Assembly (NCBI RefSeq): GCF_004337985.1
Contig: NC_043742.1
Location: 6,156,389-6,220,388 of the forward strand
DNA length: 64,000 bases
Source of the DNA: Pyricularia pennisetigena
Taxonomy: Eukaryota > Ascomycota > Sordariomycetes > Magnaporthales > Pyriculariaceae
Reading direction: 5' to 3'
The notes beneath the pieces are model-generated. The model was not told the DNA's origin. It searched no databases and worked only from the letters and a program-made list of their open reading frames with translations. How positions within the stretch are numbered: position 1 is the first letter of the stretch; each line of letters starts with the position of its first letter. Shown here piece after piece: positions 1 through 11,156 of the stretch. The translations under genes were made by a program, and so were the position numbers.

Positions 1-1747
1 GGAACCGTGTCGCACAAGTTCTTCAGCCGAGACGTGCAGCAGGTGCAGGTGGTGCTGAAGGGTGTGTTGTAGAAGTTGATGTTGTCGTGGCCGATGCTTG
101 CTCCGGCTAGATATTTTGTCAGACGGCCAGTCCAGATGAGCACCGTCGTGTATAATGATACTTCCTGCATCAAGGTGAAGGTCTCCTCTGTTGGCTCCAA
201 GAACGAGGGAGGAGACGGAGGCAGTAAGACTGAATAGTCGTAAACGTCTGGACCAGAATAACCTTCAAAGCCGGGACGATATTCGTCATGGGCTGCCCTG
301 TTAAAAGCCCATTCTAGGACTTTGATCGCCATGGGGTTGGATTCGGTCCAAACTTTGAGCCAGTTTGCCAAGTTGACTTTTAGATCTTGAACCTTGCCCT
401 GCAATCGTGGAACCTCGTTGGGATCCTCAGCATATACCGGTGAGAAATTGCTGTTCTGCCACATTATACGAGCTGCCATGACACCAAGCACTCCGGAGAT
501 TAGCTCGGGGATATCGGCCATGATGTCAAGTAGCCTACTTGACCAAGTCTTTAGGTGCGGTGCCTTCTCCCATGGTATGGTCTTCCATTTCTCCTGTGAA
601 AGAAACGTTGGAGTGCGCCGGACCATGGAATTGGAAATCTGAAAACAAGATCAGATTGTTAGTTTTTTTTGTGTGTGTGTATGTGTGTATCTTAGGCCAA
701 TATACAGTTGGCGTGACTTAACATACCATTGTCAAGCGGCAAGAATCAAAGACAGGTAGCAAGCTGGGCGACTGGAAATACTCCGGTCCACAGTACTCCA
801 AGATGCGCGACAGTCCACGGTGATGTGTGAACCGTAGATCGTTTTCTACCGTGATCTAGTACTCATGGAAAGAAAGTTTGTTAGTTAACGCCTTGGCATG
901 TACCGCAAACAGGAATGTCAGGCCGCGAACTGCCGTAGGCTTGCTTGGTACATACCAAATAAGACCCCATGATTGCAATGGGTTTGATCAACGCCGCGAG
1001 CTCGTCTTTGCTTTGTGACGACATCTTCTTGCGTAGTTTTCCAAGGGCAGTTCCGTACAGACGAGCCCCTTTCGACTGCAGGCTACCGATGTGTTGGTCT
1101 TTGCCCATGACACCGTAGGCCAAGGCCCGCAGGCTATCGTGCCCCATGCCCTCGAGGAGAGTATCTCGCACTCTTGAGTCCTGCAGCATAATACTGTGCA
1201 TGTTGATCCAGCCATATGCATGGAAAAAGTAGGAAAAGGTTATCTGGTCAACAAAGCCCTCCAGAGAAAGTTCCGGCGGTGGGCTGGACCTGGCTGTGCC
1301 CGAGTTGGATCCTCCATCGGAGCTGGTATCGTTGGCACTGCTGCGAGAACGGCTGACAGAGGACGCACGTTTAGGTGAAGGAGACTGCTGTCGACGTGCA
1401 GCGGTCTTTTTGGCGCGAACAAGCTGTTGTTGTTGTTGTTGTTGTTGCTGTTGTTGCTGCTGCTGCTGCGGTTGTTGTTGTTGTCGCTTGCTCTTGGGGC
1501 AATGCAAGGGAGCCTCGCCTGGTCTGGCTTCTGGAAATGATGATACTGTCTGGATTGTGCTGAACTTGACGGTACCAGTCTGGGCGTCGGCTACAAAAGA
1601 ATGACTCTGCATCCGCAAAACCGTCTCGTATCCCTTGCACTCAAAGCCCGCCTTGGTGCATCGCTCGCATGCTGGACGTGCGCGATCGCACTTGACGCGA
1701 CGCATGCGACACGTGTGGCAGTTGCCACTGGTTGGTGCGCGACCCAT
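1..1747 (-). CDS. Zn2Cys6 fungal transcription factor (3' end beyond window)
   Basis: Probable nuclear DNA-binding transcription regulator. The ATG is at 1747. Residues 10-37 hold the six-cysteine binuclear zinc cluster (C10, C13, C20, C27, C30, C37) with the basic loop RMRRVK. A glutamine run follows at residues 89-108, encoded by a CAG/CAA tract near 1424-1483, then a Ser/Arg-rich linker. From about residue 160 a helical region begins FVDQITFSYFFHAYGW, typical of the fungal regulatory middle domain. I infer three exons: 1747-956, 855-727 and 638 to beyond base 1. Donors are GTATGT and both junctions are phase 0; the third exon stays open to the window edge. The C-terminus is missing, so the regulated pathway cannot be named. 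The polyQ tract is likely length-variable between strains. Confidence 0.9.
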
Positions 1748-1772
1748 GGTCGAGAAGGACGCCTTTTGGCGG

Positions 1773-1790
1773 ATATATATATATATATAT
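1773..1790. repeat. AT dinucleotide microsatellite
   Basis: Nine TA units, 26 bp upstream of the ATG of the Zn2Cys6 gene on the opposite strand, so probably in its 5' leader or core promoter. Confidence 0.85.
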
Positions 1791-2991
1791 CTCTTCTTCT
1801 GGCTATGGCAGGAAGAATAGTTTGTCCTCCTGGTGTGCGTGGTTCTTGATGTCTTTTTTTTTTTTTTTCCCGCGGTGGGCAGTGAGAATGCACACAGTCC
1901 TGCGCAGTCGCTGGGTTGTTGGAGTTTTCCCCAACTGAGGTAGCTCCTTCAGGCCTTGTCGGTGGAGCTTCCCTTCAATCGTACCAGCCGAAAGACAGAA
2001 ATGTACTTCTTCTTTTGACTCAAAACGTCACTGCTGCTTGATATGGCCAAATTTCGTCCTTGGCTTGCAGTATACACTAGGTTGAGAGTAACGCGTTTCT
2101 TTTTGGACGTCTTGGGGTTGAGACGATGGAGGGCTGGGCTGGGGGCGGGGATTGAATTGGTTTTTTGGTAACGGGCGAGACAGGTATGGGTATGGATGCA
2201 GAAGTGGAGGTCAAGTCAAGGGCGGGCGGGCAGCTTCAATTGGACTTGTCGATTTCCGGGCGGGTCGTCGTGCCTGGAACACACCGGATGGAACAGGCCG
2301 AAGGGGACCCCACCAGGATGATTTATTTATTCGTCGTCGGGTTTGTCACACGGGTGACCACAGAAACGGGGATGGTGGAAACGGCAACTGTTTTAATCGA
2401 CGGGATTGAAGACTGCCTGCGCGAACATGTGAAGGGGACCACAGTGTGTGTGGTAGGGTACCTACACTAAGCACTACGGTATCCGCAATAGGAAGGGGGG
2501 CAAGGTGAGACTCGAAACCTCTTAGAGAACAAGGGTCCGGCACTCCGGCTTCTCCGACCTCATTCCCTATTTGGTAGACAGCCAGTCAACTCTTTTGTTT
2601 ACCACTGGCGCGCGGGGGATTTGATGACATGGTGCGTACCTTGAGTAAGGTAGGTATTTATTTAGGCTGGTGTGTGCAGTCCTACCGCTAATTAGTTGTC
2701 AGGTCAAGGTAGTATTCGCAGTAAGACAAGTCGGCATGTACGAAAAAGTACTTTATACATAGCAAAAGGTGATATCCAAGTGGGAGCGCAGCCTGGACTG
2801 GTAGGTAAGGTAAGGTCCCTGGCCAACCGCAAAACCTAGGTAAGGGTTCGCTAAACGATAGCCCTTGCCACCTACATACAGTACTGTGCTACATCAGCGT
2901 CAGTCCCTGGCTTGCAATGCCATCAAGCTTCATAATGACATGGCATGCTCGCCCGGGCTTTGATGCAAATCCCTCGCTAACCAAGTTCGTT

Positions 2992-2992
<1 letters not shown>

Positions 2993-3030
<38 letters not shown>
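2993..3030. repeat. 38-nt poly-T tract
   Basis: Uninterrupted run of T on the + strand (poly-A on -). It could be the tail of a minus-strand retroposed sequence or simple slippage. No tRNA-like head is recognisable next to it. Confidence 0.8.
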
Positions 3031-3038
<8 letters not shown>

Positions 3039-3404
3039 GCTGATTCGGTCCTCATGACTTGCTGTCGGGACTTTTGTATATTCTCCTTTGATCCTTACCA
3101 AAGACGGATGCATGTGCGTACTGTCAACAGTGGGGTCGACTTGACCAAGACCACCTTTATTTACCCAATCAATCCCCTTTCATGAGCCGATGGAATGAAG
3201 GAGGTCTCTACAGGTAGAAAGCTTGGAAGTTAACTACATGTATGTTCAGCCTTGTCGGTTAACCATTCTGGGATTTAGTCCCTTTCCCCGGACGAAATGA
3301 TATATGTATGTACTCACATCTGAACACAAACCGGCTAGATTGATCGCCACCTTCCCGAGATCAGCTGATAATTCTTGTACTGGCGTTTTGTATTGGGGTT
3401 TACC

Positions 3405-3569
3405 GGGAGCATAGCTTAATGGTTTTTTCGGCTGACGGGACCTGGTACCCTTGTCCTCGAATACTGGGCTGCTTCAATGTCTGCATTTGAGTTTGTGTAC
3501 GATTTCATGGCTCAGTTTCGCAAGAACTCGGGCCACGGTGTAAAGGGATAAAAAAAAATAAAAAAAAAA
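3405..3569 (+). mobile_element. SINE-like element with tRNA-type head and A-rich tail
   Basis: A pol III A-box-like sequence TAGCTTAATGG sits at 3412-3422. A degenerate B-box-like sequence containing CTCGAATAC lies about 32 nt further on (3453-3466), the spacing found in tRNA genes. About 85 nt later the segment ends in two A-runs (3550-3569). Head, body and A-tail order fits a short tRNA-derived SINE. I cannot see target-site duplications with confidence and cannot test copy number. Confidence 0.35.
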
Positions 3570-4759
3570 CAATCCAGTTAACGACGGCGCGTTGATGGGA
3601 TAGATTTGATCCTGATCCCAATCCCTCATCTCACGAATAGAAGAATCCTAAAAATCCAACTGCCCCTACTAGCAGTAGTCTAGGTAACCAACCGTAGCTT
3701 TATGCCGATTCGTCTGTACTTGCATTGCATGCCAAGAGAGGGCTTGCTGACGATCTTCACGTCATGCGACGGATCAAACAAACAGCCCATGCTATGCGCA
3801 TCGCTTCCATCGTGCAACCAATTAACCCAGCAAGCCCAGTTTGCCCATATGCTTCAGCAAAAAGGAATTGGAATTGCTGTGGGAAGAATTAAACGAATGT
3901 TTTACCCAATCGCGTCGCCCATCGCAACGTCCCTCACCATATCGCCGATTCCGGCCTCTGAATGCTATGTTACACTGTAATAGGGATCATCTGCCACCAC
4001 CGGAAAACCCCTTTGACACCTTGCGCACTGGTAACCTGAACCCCTCTTTCACTAAATTAGAGTACAGATGCCGTCGGGGACGGTCCTTCTGATTGACAGG
4101 GCGTCGCGCCATGGCTAACAGGTTCCCAACTTGCTGGGCAGCAGCGGCATGGCGTTTTCTAGCAGGCCGCGTCCAACTGCCTAATTAGTGGATCAAGTGG
4201 GGTGCAACCCTTCTGGAACCAGTCCTGTAAAGACTAATAATACTCCACTCCCACAAAGATTGATTGACATTGTGTCTGCGCCCTCCTTTTATCAGCGAGC
4301 TGCGCACGACATGCAAGAGCGAAATGAATACCGCCCTCTACAAGTGCTACCACCAGAGAAGAAAAGAAGAAGATAAGAAAAAAAAAACGCATCGACGTCC
4401 CAGGCCTGGCAACCACCAGAGCTTTGATTAGGGTTTCCCTGAGTCTGAGATAAATCTATTTTCGGTCACGTCACGTCTCTTACGTTTCGATGTGGAGGAG
4501 GCTTCCTCTATACGGCATGGCCATGAAAGGTCCGGGATTCACGGGCAAGACGGCGACCGGAGACAATCCACCGAGTTTTATGACGGTGGCATATTTTTTT
4601 AGTTGCCTTTGACATGCACTAAGCCACCGGTCCAACACCGGCTCATTCGCGGGCGACTCCGTTTGCATGGCAGACACGTGCATGTTCAAGCAAATCGGGG
4701 GTCGCGAACGTGTTATCGGAGGCTAACGCCCGTCCACTTCTGGCAAAGTCGATCAACGG

Positions 4760-4802
4760 TTCCGGAATCCGCCATCCCCTAGCGTGGCTGAAGATTCCGG
4801 AA
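4760..4802. promoter_or_regulatory. Pair of heat-shock-element-like palindromes
   Basis: Two perfect 8-bp palindromes TTCCGGAA (4760-4767 and 4795-4802) match the TTCnnGAA unit bound by heat-shock factor. A CCCCT stress-element core lies between them. They are about 375-417 bp upstream of the ATG at 5177. Function is inferred from motif match only. Confidence 0.3.
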
Positions 4803-5035
4803 CTTTTCTAGGACTTTAAAAGCAAGCCAACGCTTAGAATGGGCAAGGTGCTCTGTTGTGGATCCACGAACCAAATTCGATTTGACTTTCTCACCTGAAC
4901 TGTTGTCAAGCTTTACCATATAAGAACTCATGTTTGACAGATGCCAAGACTAATCAAGATTAGGGGCTCAAATTACTTCATAAGGAGCGAGAGATCCGTC
5001 ATACCTCTACACTCGAATCGAGGGCTCGTTTTTCC

Positions 5036-5042
5036 TATAAAG
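5036..5042 (+). promoter_or_regulatory. TATA box of the 5177 gene
   Basis: TATAAAG about 135 bp upstream of the ATG at 5177, followed by a CA-rich, ATG-free leader, as in fungal promoters. Confidence 0.4.
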
Positions 5043-5176
5043 TTCGGTTACACATACGTACACAATACGACACCTTGAAATCTTGAATAGCCACTTATAG
5101 ACATACTATCAGCTCATTAAGCACAGCAGTCATTCACTCATCTTCAGTCCTTGGGATTTGGCCTTGCATACAAACC

Positions 5177-6043
5177 ATGACACGAGGCAGGCAACACCGC
5201 CATCGCTCGGCCACACCTTATCCTGGTCGCAGTCGAAGCCGAAACGGCACACACTGCGCTACGAATGCGATGCAACTGATAAGACACCTGGTGGAACATA
5301 CACCTGGGCGCCTCAGCAAGGAGCGAGGCCCTAGTTGCTATTTTGGGAGAGAAGAAGCGGAATGCAGAGGACGGGCTCGTCATGTGAATCATGATCAGAA
5401 GTCTTTTGGTCGACGTGACAGCACAGACTCCAGTCGGACTCTTGTCCAAGATGATGCAGACGTTCTCGATCGCTTCCTTTCCAGGCTGTCGCGCCTTACC
5501 CGCGTCGCTTACGAGACGCGAGGTCGGGCAAGATCACCACTGCGACGGCATTGCCCTGACGCTTCTCGTCAGCACAGTCATAGACCTGTCAAGAGCCGCC
5601 AGTATCGTAGCCCTACGCCCAGTCCAGGCTCGAGCAGTGCGATGAGCTCGATTCGCGGCGGACGCGCTGACTGCTGGATGGTTTCCTGCTCGCAGAATGC
5701 TCTTCAACCGCAACGAAGACGGAGACAGGCGGAAAATGAAAATTCAAGGCTCAGACATGGGGGTGCAGATGATTGTCAGATGAACAGGGAACTGCAAAGA
5801 GCCTTTGAGCAGCTGAGTCTCGAGATGGAGCACACCCAAAGAACTTCGAAGCCGGATGACGTGAGCAGGCTTCGGCTGAGAGTCGAGGCTATGATGGAAC
5901 TACTCAAGAGCAGAGGGGCTGCAGAAAATCGGCCAACCATACGATGGACGGCTGGCGAGTTGCCCAAGAGTGGACCTGGGGGAGCGCGAGGAGACCTGGA
6001 GTGCAGAACCACATCGATTCGATGGGCAGATCGCGCCACTTGA
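5177..6043 (+). CDS. Arg-rich hypothetical protein, 288 aa
   Basis: Single-exon frame with an ATG at 5177, a TATA box and an ATG-free leader. The product is strongly basic: its N-terminal half has RS/RSRSR-like and SPTPSPGSSSA segments and no membrane segment or signal peptide. Residues about 200-255 carry an amphipathic helix pattern (NRELQRAFEQLSLEMEHTQ, then SRLRLRVEAMMELLKS) that could form a short coiled coil. I recognise no family. It is probably a lineage-specific nuclear or RNA-associated protein, judged on composition only. The antisense frame at 5776-6249 overlaps its 3' end and looks like a shadow. The TATA box, HSE-like motifs and coiled-coil-like end argue it is a real gene. Confidence 0.5.
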   Translation: MTRGRQHRHRSATPYPGRSRSRNGTHCATNAMQLIRHLVEHTPGRLSKERGPSCYFGREEAECRGRARHVNHDQKSFGRRDSTDSSRTLVQDDADVLDRFLSRLSRLTRVAYETRGRARSPLRRHCPDASRQHSHRPVKSRQYRSPTPSPGSSSAMSSIRGGRADCWMVSCSQNALQPQRRRRQAENENSRLRHGGADDCQMNRELQRAFEQLSLEMEHTQRTSKPDDVSRLRLRVEAMMELLKSRGAAENRPTIRWTAGELPKSGPGGARGDLECRTTSIRWADRAT

Positions 6044-6477
6044 CTGGATTCATGCGAAACCGCAATAGATGAAGCAGATTCGATCACAAGATAGGAGTCG
6101 AAGCTCCCGGGACTGACATGGCATCTGGAGGGGGGAAAACAATCAGACATAAATTCTCGCTCATGAACTACCTTGAAACTTAAGAACGCATCTCTCGCTC
6201 GCTCTCTCTCTCTCTCTCTCCCTGATAACCGAACCACAGAAATTAACAACTAATTACATCTGTAAGAGTACCCCCTTGCGCCCTTGTCAACCAGGCATGA
6301 CAAGCCCTCCCATTTGCGGATACATGTTGTACATAATCGGTATAAGGATGTTACAGAGACCTTGTCTCCCCTCAAATTCCACCTCAAAAAATTACACGAC
6401 CACCGTTAATATGCAAGACACCACATGCCCTCCCCTCCATCATCATCAAACTTGAATTCGTTGCGTCATCATAAAAG
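6044..6477. other. Convergent intergenic region with TC microsatellite
   Basis: 3' flanks of two converging genes. It contains a TC run at 6202-6221 and no gene. Confidence 0.6.
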
Positions 6478-7236
6478 TCAGGAAGAGGCCGGAGCAGCGG
6501 CGGGAGGATCTTCTTTGGCAGGTTCCGGATCGGGACCAGCATCAGAAGGTTCTGGTTTCGGGTCAGGAGCCGCCGACTCGGCAACTGACGGTGCTTTTTC
6601 AGCCGCGGCTGGCGTATCGGGCTTGGGTTCGGGCTCAGGTGATGGCGCGCGCGACGCGGGCTTTTCGGGCTCAGGAGAGGGAGCACGCGACGCCGGCTTT
6701 TCGGGCTCAGGAGAAGGAGCAGCAGGCTTTTCAGGTTCGGGGGAAGGAGCACGTGATTGCGGTTTTTCGGGCTCAGGCGAAGGCGCACGCGACGGCTGAG
6801 GCTCGGGCTCGGGCTCGGGATCAGGCGCGGGCACGGGCGCCGGGGCCGGCGTCGATGTTCTCGCGCTCCTGGCACTCCTCTGACTCCTCCGGCCAGACGA
6901 CTTTGAGCTCTTTGTGCTCTTTGCCGAGCTCTTTGTGCTTTTGGCCGAACTCTTGGAGCTCTTTGAGCTGCGCACCCTGCTGACCCTGCGCTGCAGCGGC
7001 GGCGGCTGCTCAGGCTGCGTGGCCGCAAAGGAGAGCCAGTTGCGGTACGTCCACATGAACCAGCCCAGCCCGGCGAGGAAGACGAAGAGCACCGAGCCGA
7101 CGATGATGCCGACCAGCATGTTTGTGGGCAGCGGCTCCGCCCGACGTGCCAGCACGGCCGCCAGCGGCTTGTCTACCCCGGTCCCTCCCCTGGCGGCGCC
7201 GGCGGAGGGAAGGTCTTTTTGATGTGGGAGATACAT
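6478..7236 (-). CDS. Single-pass membrane protein with Ser/Lys and SPEPEKP repeats, 252 aa
   Basis: Intronless frame with ATG at 7236. A hydrophobic segment at residues 40-62 (LVGIIVGSVLFVFLAGLGWF then MW) is the only membrane span. There is no cleavable signal, so residues 1-39 probably face outward and the tail the cytosol, or the reverse. The tail starts with repeats of SSKSS/AKSTKSS, then an Ala/Pro/Glu stretch and five imperfect copies of SRAPSPEPEKP (about residues 150-205). Repeated SP sites suggest multisite phosphorylation. The layout resembles fungal cell-wall or plasma-membrane adaptor proteins, but there is no named domain. The repeats give long shadow frames on both strands. Confidence 0.65.
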   Translation of the reverse strand: MYLPHQKDLPSAGAARGGTGVDKPLAAVLARRAEPLPTNMLVGIIVGSVLFVFLAGLGWFMWTYRNWLSFAATQPEQPPPLQRRVSRVRSSKSSKSSAKSTKSSAKSTKSSKSSGRRSQRSARSARTSTPAPAPVPAPDPEPEPEPQPSRAPSPEPEKPQSRAPSPEPEKPAAPSPEPEKPASRAPSPEPEKPASRAPSPEPEPKPDTPAAAEKAPSVAESAAPDPKPEPSDAGPDPEPAKEDPPAAAPASS

Positions 7237-8693
7237 GATGAAGCGGGAGGGAGGGTATAAAACCCTGGGGATTGGTAGTTGGGCGACGCGAGTGATTTTT
7301 TTTTTCTTTTTCCAGGGACTAATGGGAAGGATAACGCCTTCTTATTTGTTGCTCATTGACTGGGGTCTGATGCAGCCTGGAGGGCCCTCTTTAGTGACGA
7401 CAGATATTCATTGTAAAAAAAAACAAAACAGGAGAAACTGCGTAGAAGTTGTGGTAGATACGGCGTCCTGGCAGTCACTCATATGCTTTCCGAACACAGC
7501 AAACAGTCTGGAAACTTCACCACGATTTCGGGAAAGCAGAAGCAACTCAAGACATCAGCGCACGGTTTTAATAGTCTCGTTGTCAAGAGCACACTAGCCC
7601 CCGGGTTTTCAATAAAATATAAAAAAAGAATTTGGGGTGATGGCGGGGTGGAACAACAGATTCGAGGATTGTATTGACGGACGGGAGAGATAATGTAAAG
7701 TGAGTAGGTTGGGGGATGAGCCATGCCAGCTGGCCAATGCGGAGACGAGGGGAAGACGTCACGCGGGATATGGATGAAGTACAATGGAATTTCTTTGCGA
7801 GTCGATTGATATCTTTCTACACGCGGGGTTGGCGAATGCAAAGAACAAATTGGCGAGGACGCTCGTTATTCCCATGTCTTTGATTCTGCCGGGTTGCATG
7901 GGTGAAAAAAAAAAGAATGTCGAGGCGAACGGCAACCGATTGGAGGTTGACGCTGGTGCTGATACGACTCGTTGCCATACCATACCTCCTCCCGCGTGGG
8001 CAAATACGATAAGGTAAGTAAGTGCGTAGAGTTACTATGTGTGACTATCCGTATATGATCTGTCTACTACCTACCCTTTCCGTATGTGACCTGATGGCAA
8101 TCCAAACTGTCGAGAAAATGGATAAGGCATCGACGGACGTTGAGGAGGTTGGGCCGCTGGGTTGGCATGCGTGGTTATGCATGTGTCTGCAGGCGTGGCA
8201 GCACACCCAGCCAAAGGCCTAGATCGGCCGGTCGAGCGGCTCCAACCACCCGGCTGGCTAAAGCAGGGCTTGCATGTCGGGGAGAAGTTGTTGCCCAATC
8301 GATTAATCACTAACCAACGGGAGGTTTTATAGAAAGGTTTATAGTCGGTGGCATTGCTCGAGGAGCAGGACAGATATCTATTTCTGCGGCATGTTGAACC
8401 TATCGACGCTTCTTGTAGCCGTTTTTTTTTTTTTTTTTTACGGAGGCTTCTGCGAGTATTTGGTTTGTGTGTATCTTTATTTTTTTGTTGCACCAAATTT
8501 ATTTCCAAGGTGGCATTGCACAACCTGTCTCATCTCCGTACGTCATCCCATTACTTTTATAACAAAGCTGTGGTTTTTGCTTTTGCGCAAGCCAAGGTTT
8601 ACTGCATGCGGGAATGTGCATGAGCTGTGGTCCAATCACAGTCTAATCCTCATAGACGTGACCACAGCCATCCGTGGCAACAACAAGCAAACA
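7237..8693. other. Intergenic region, no gene seen
   Basis: Low-complexity A/T runs (7293-7310, 7903-7914, 8422-8440) and no coding-like frame. Possible promoter of the minus-strand membrane protein at its left end. Confidence 0.55.
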
Positions 8694-8765
8694 TCTTTCG
8701 TAGTATAGGGGTTAGTATGCAAGCTTGTCACGCTTGAGACCCGGGTTCGAATCCCGGCGAGAGAG
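8694..8765 (+). tRNA. tRNA-Asp(GTC)
   Basis: A full cloverleaf can be drawn. Acceptor stem TCTTTCG pairs with CGAGAGA (one G-T pair) and G is the discriminator base. The D-arm contains GTATAGGGGTTAGTAT. The anticodon stem CAAGC/GCTTG encloses loop TTGTCAC with anticodon GTC. The T-arm is CCCGG/CCGGG around TTCGAAT. It has no intron. A T5 run about 30 nt downstream could act as pol III terminator. Confidence 0.95.
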
Positions 8766-9789
8766 ACCCACCTACGGCATCCTCAGGACGCCTACAATGT
8801 TTTTGCTTTTTTTAAACCAATTCCCTCTATTATTCTCCTATTGCTCCGGCGTAATTGACATGGCCTATTTGATTTGAACACTCGTCACAAATATGTTCTC
8901 TTACCATAGTGGTTATTGTTGTTAACGTCTATTGTGGCGTCAAGTCCATAACGCTTCCCCGCACAGTTTATGGCAGCCTTTTCCTCTGTTGTGTCTGAAC
9001 CCCAATCAATTGTTTAGAGATCACGAGGGCTGCCTGCGCAGTTGTAAGCTTTGCTTTTATCGCCTCGCAGACCGCGAGTTGAGAAGTGGCAGTATGAGAG
9101 CTGAGTTGCGACACTCGGTCTGAAGGTCTGTTTTTCTTGACCGCCATCAGCATGACCAGCAGCAATTAGTCTAGATTTACCTACAAATCTAGCAGCTTCA
9201 TTTCGCGGCCAATTAGAAGAGGTGTCCTGTCACTTTGGGCTTGATATTGAACGAAAATCCCCAAAAGCTTTCCATCTTCAATGCCTATGGAGCGCACGAG
9301 TTGGAATTTTGATCCTTCAGACCTTCAGACCCCTACCTGACCGTCTTTACCCGGCCAAACAATTCACAATCTTGGAGCAGGAAGATGATTAGGTGAGACC
9401 GATCCTCGGCGGGGGCCTCTTGCAGTATTCATGGATCAATTATGGGAGTTTGGGGCCTTGCTGCTCAATTCCTTCTCCGTATGCGGCGCAGCAAACTCGA
9501 GAGGATTTAGACCCCAACCAACCATACCGAGATCCTTTTCCAACGGCCAATCATGTCACCTCCTTGGCGGCAACGTTTGCTTGTTTGAGCTGTATCATTC
9601 CAAACATGAGTGAATGACATTGAAGAGAATGGATCGCCTTTGCAAGTGACCATATAAAAGCTTCACAATGGTCTGTGACGGTAGCTTTCTGAGCTCAATA
9701 TTCTATCCTATATCTCACGAATATTTTTTTTTAAAGAGCTTCACGCAAATCGATCTTGTAATACACTAATTCTCATAAATAACCCCTCA
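8766..9789. other. Intergenic region / promoter of metalloprotease gene
   Basis: No gene seen. The right end holds a TATA box (9653-9659) ahead of the gene at 9790. Confidence 0.55.
9653..9659 (+). promoter_or_regulatory. TATA box of the 9790 gene
   Basis: TATAAAA 131 bp upstream of the ATG at 9790, followed by a pyrimidine/A-rich leader. Confidence 0.5.
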
Positions 9790-10948
9790 ATGTTTGTCGA
9801 CAACTTCATCCCCGCCATGGCCACCATGGCTTCCCTATCAGGCCTGGCACTAGCAGTCGAAAACTTCAAGCCAACCGTCAAGCCTATGGCCTTTGACATG
9901 TATGGAATGGATAAAGACCTCAGACTGCACATGCCACCCATGTCGATCTCGGACATCAAGGTTGAGTCTTGGATCCCGGGGAAGATCCCTTACACATGTT
10001 TCAACGGCGAAGGCCTCAAGGGCACTTTTGCAATGACGACAATCAACCCATGGGAGTTTCACGTTTTCAACGTCACGTTCAAGGACTGTGATAGGTCCTG
10101 GGTCGTCTGTCGTCACTACAATGCCGGCGCTAGCGAGTTGGAAGTAGTCAAGGTAAGCAAGAAACACCACCAGAATATTACATGTAAAATGCAAACAGAG
10201 AGACCCTCTCGAGCACATCTCACCAAGCTCACCAAGTCCACATAAAACGAAACCACATGAAAAAAAAATAAAAAAATAACAGGGGATAAGCGCAATGCCA
10301 GTCGGCATCCGAGAAGCCGTCTCCGTGTTCACGGCAGTCCCGCTCAACATGCCAGGCGGGGTGGCGGCGTGGGTGCACGACGGCGACACGATGGTGGTGC
10401 AGGACCCCGTCTACTGGTCGTCGCCGTACCTGCTCATGCACGAGGCCACGCACGCCCTGGACTGGACCACGCTGAGCCCGGCACCCTTTGACCGTTTCTG
10501 GAGCTACGGGGACGAGTGGCGCGCCGCCGTCGACAGCGACGGCGTCGTGCCCAGCGTATACGCCGCCAACGCCGCCGGGCCCGACCAGTTCAACCTCAGA
10601 GAGGACTTTGCCGAGGTCGGCGGCATCGCCCTCTACGACCTCAACGTCCCCGGCGGTATCGGGGCTTTTCACAAAAACGCCTCGGCCATCTCGGCGCAGC
10701 TGGCTCTGTACAAGAAGGTGGTCGGGGAGGCGCGCATCGTCAAGGGTGGGAGGTGCTCGGCTGCAAAGGCGCATGTCAGGAGGATCGTGGACATTGCTGG
10801 GTTCAGGGATGAGGATGTCGTCGGCGAGGCGGATGCGTCCAGGATGGCTGCTCATGATCTGATGGCTCCCCCTATCGAGCCTCTTTTTTCTTCTTCTTCA
10901 AGCCAGCTTTCGTTGAATGGGGCGGGAGTAGCGAGGGATGCGCTATAA
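9790..10948 (+). CDS. HExxH-type metalloprotease-like protein (possibly conidiation-protein con-13 family)
   Basis: Two exons, 9790-10152 and 10283-10948. The GTAAGC donor and AG acceptor join in phase 0 to give 342 residues. The key motif is LMHEATHALDW, with the zinc-binding HExxH at residues 174-178. A downstream LREDFAEVG segment has E228/D229 and E232 as candidates for the third zinc ligand. A Cys pair (CFNGEG, KDCDRSWVVC) in the N-terminal half may form a disulphide. The first 23 residues are mildly hydrophobic (MATMASLSGLALAVE), a weak secretion signal. The layout reminds me of fungal conidiation-specific protein 13 relatives, but I hold that family name only tentatively. The TATA-driven promoter fits a regulated gene. 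Confidence 0.75.
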
Positions 10949-11156
10949 AGATGATGAATCGCATTTTTGTTTTGGGGAGGGTGAGTGTGAGTTAGATTTA
11001 CGGCATAGCGTGGCGATAGATACTACACCAGCATGAATGCAGCATCCTGTGAGTTTTTAGTTGAGGTTTAGCCCATTATATATTATACAAGAAGCTATTA
11101 ATTGCTTTGTTCTACACCTGCCGTAACGGCCTTTCGTGTGAGGAATCAGACATATC

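Larger units (their letters stand above)
1748..5176. other. Gene-poor intergenic region
   Basis: No convincing coding region: open frames are short and lack coding-like codon use. Visible structure is an AT dinucleotide run (1773-1790) just upstream of the transcription factor start, a 38-T homopolymer (2993-3030), a tRNA-headed SINE-like segment (3405-3569) and HSE-like palindromes near 4760-4802. Confidence 0.6.

Noticed and set aside
1296..1604. Poly-Cys frame
   Set aside because: Out-of-frame reading of the CAG/CAA repeat of the transcription factor.
2495..2570. Minus-strand TTTCGAGTC similar to a T-loop
   Set aside because: No acceptor stem or A-box at the right distance.
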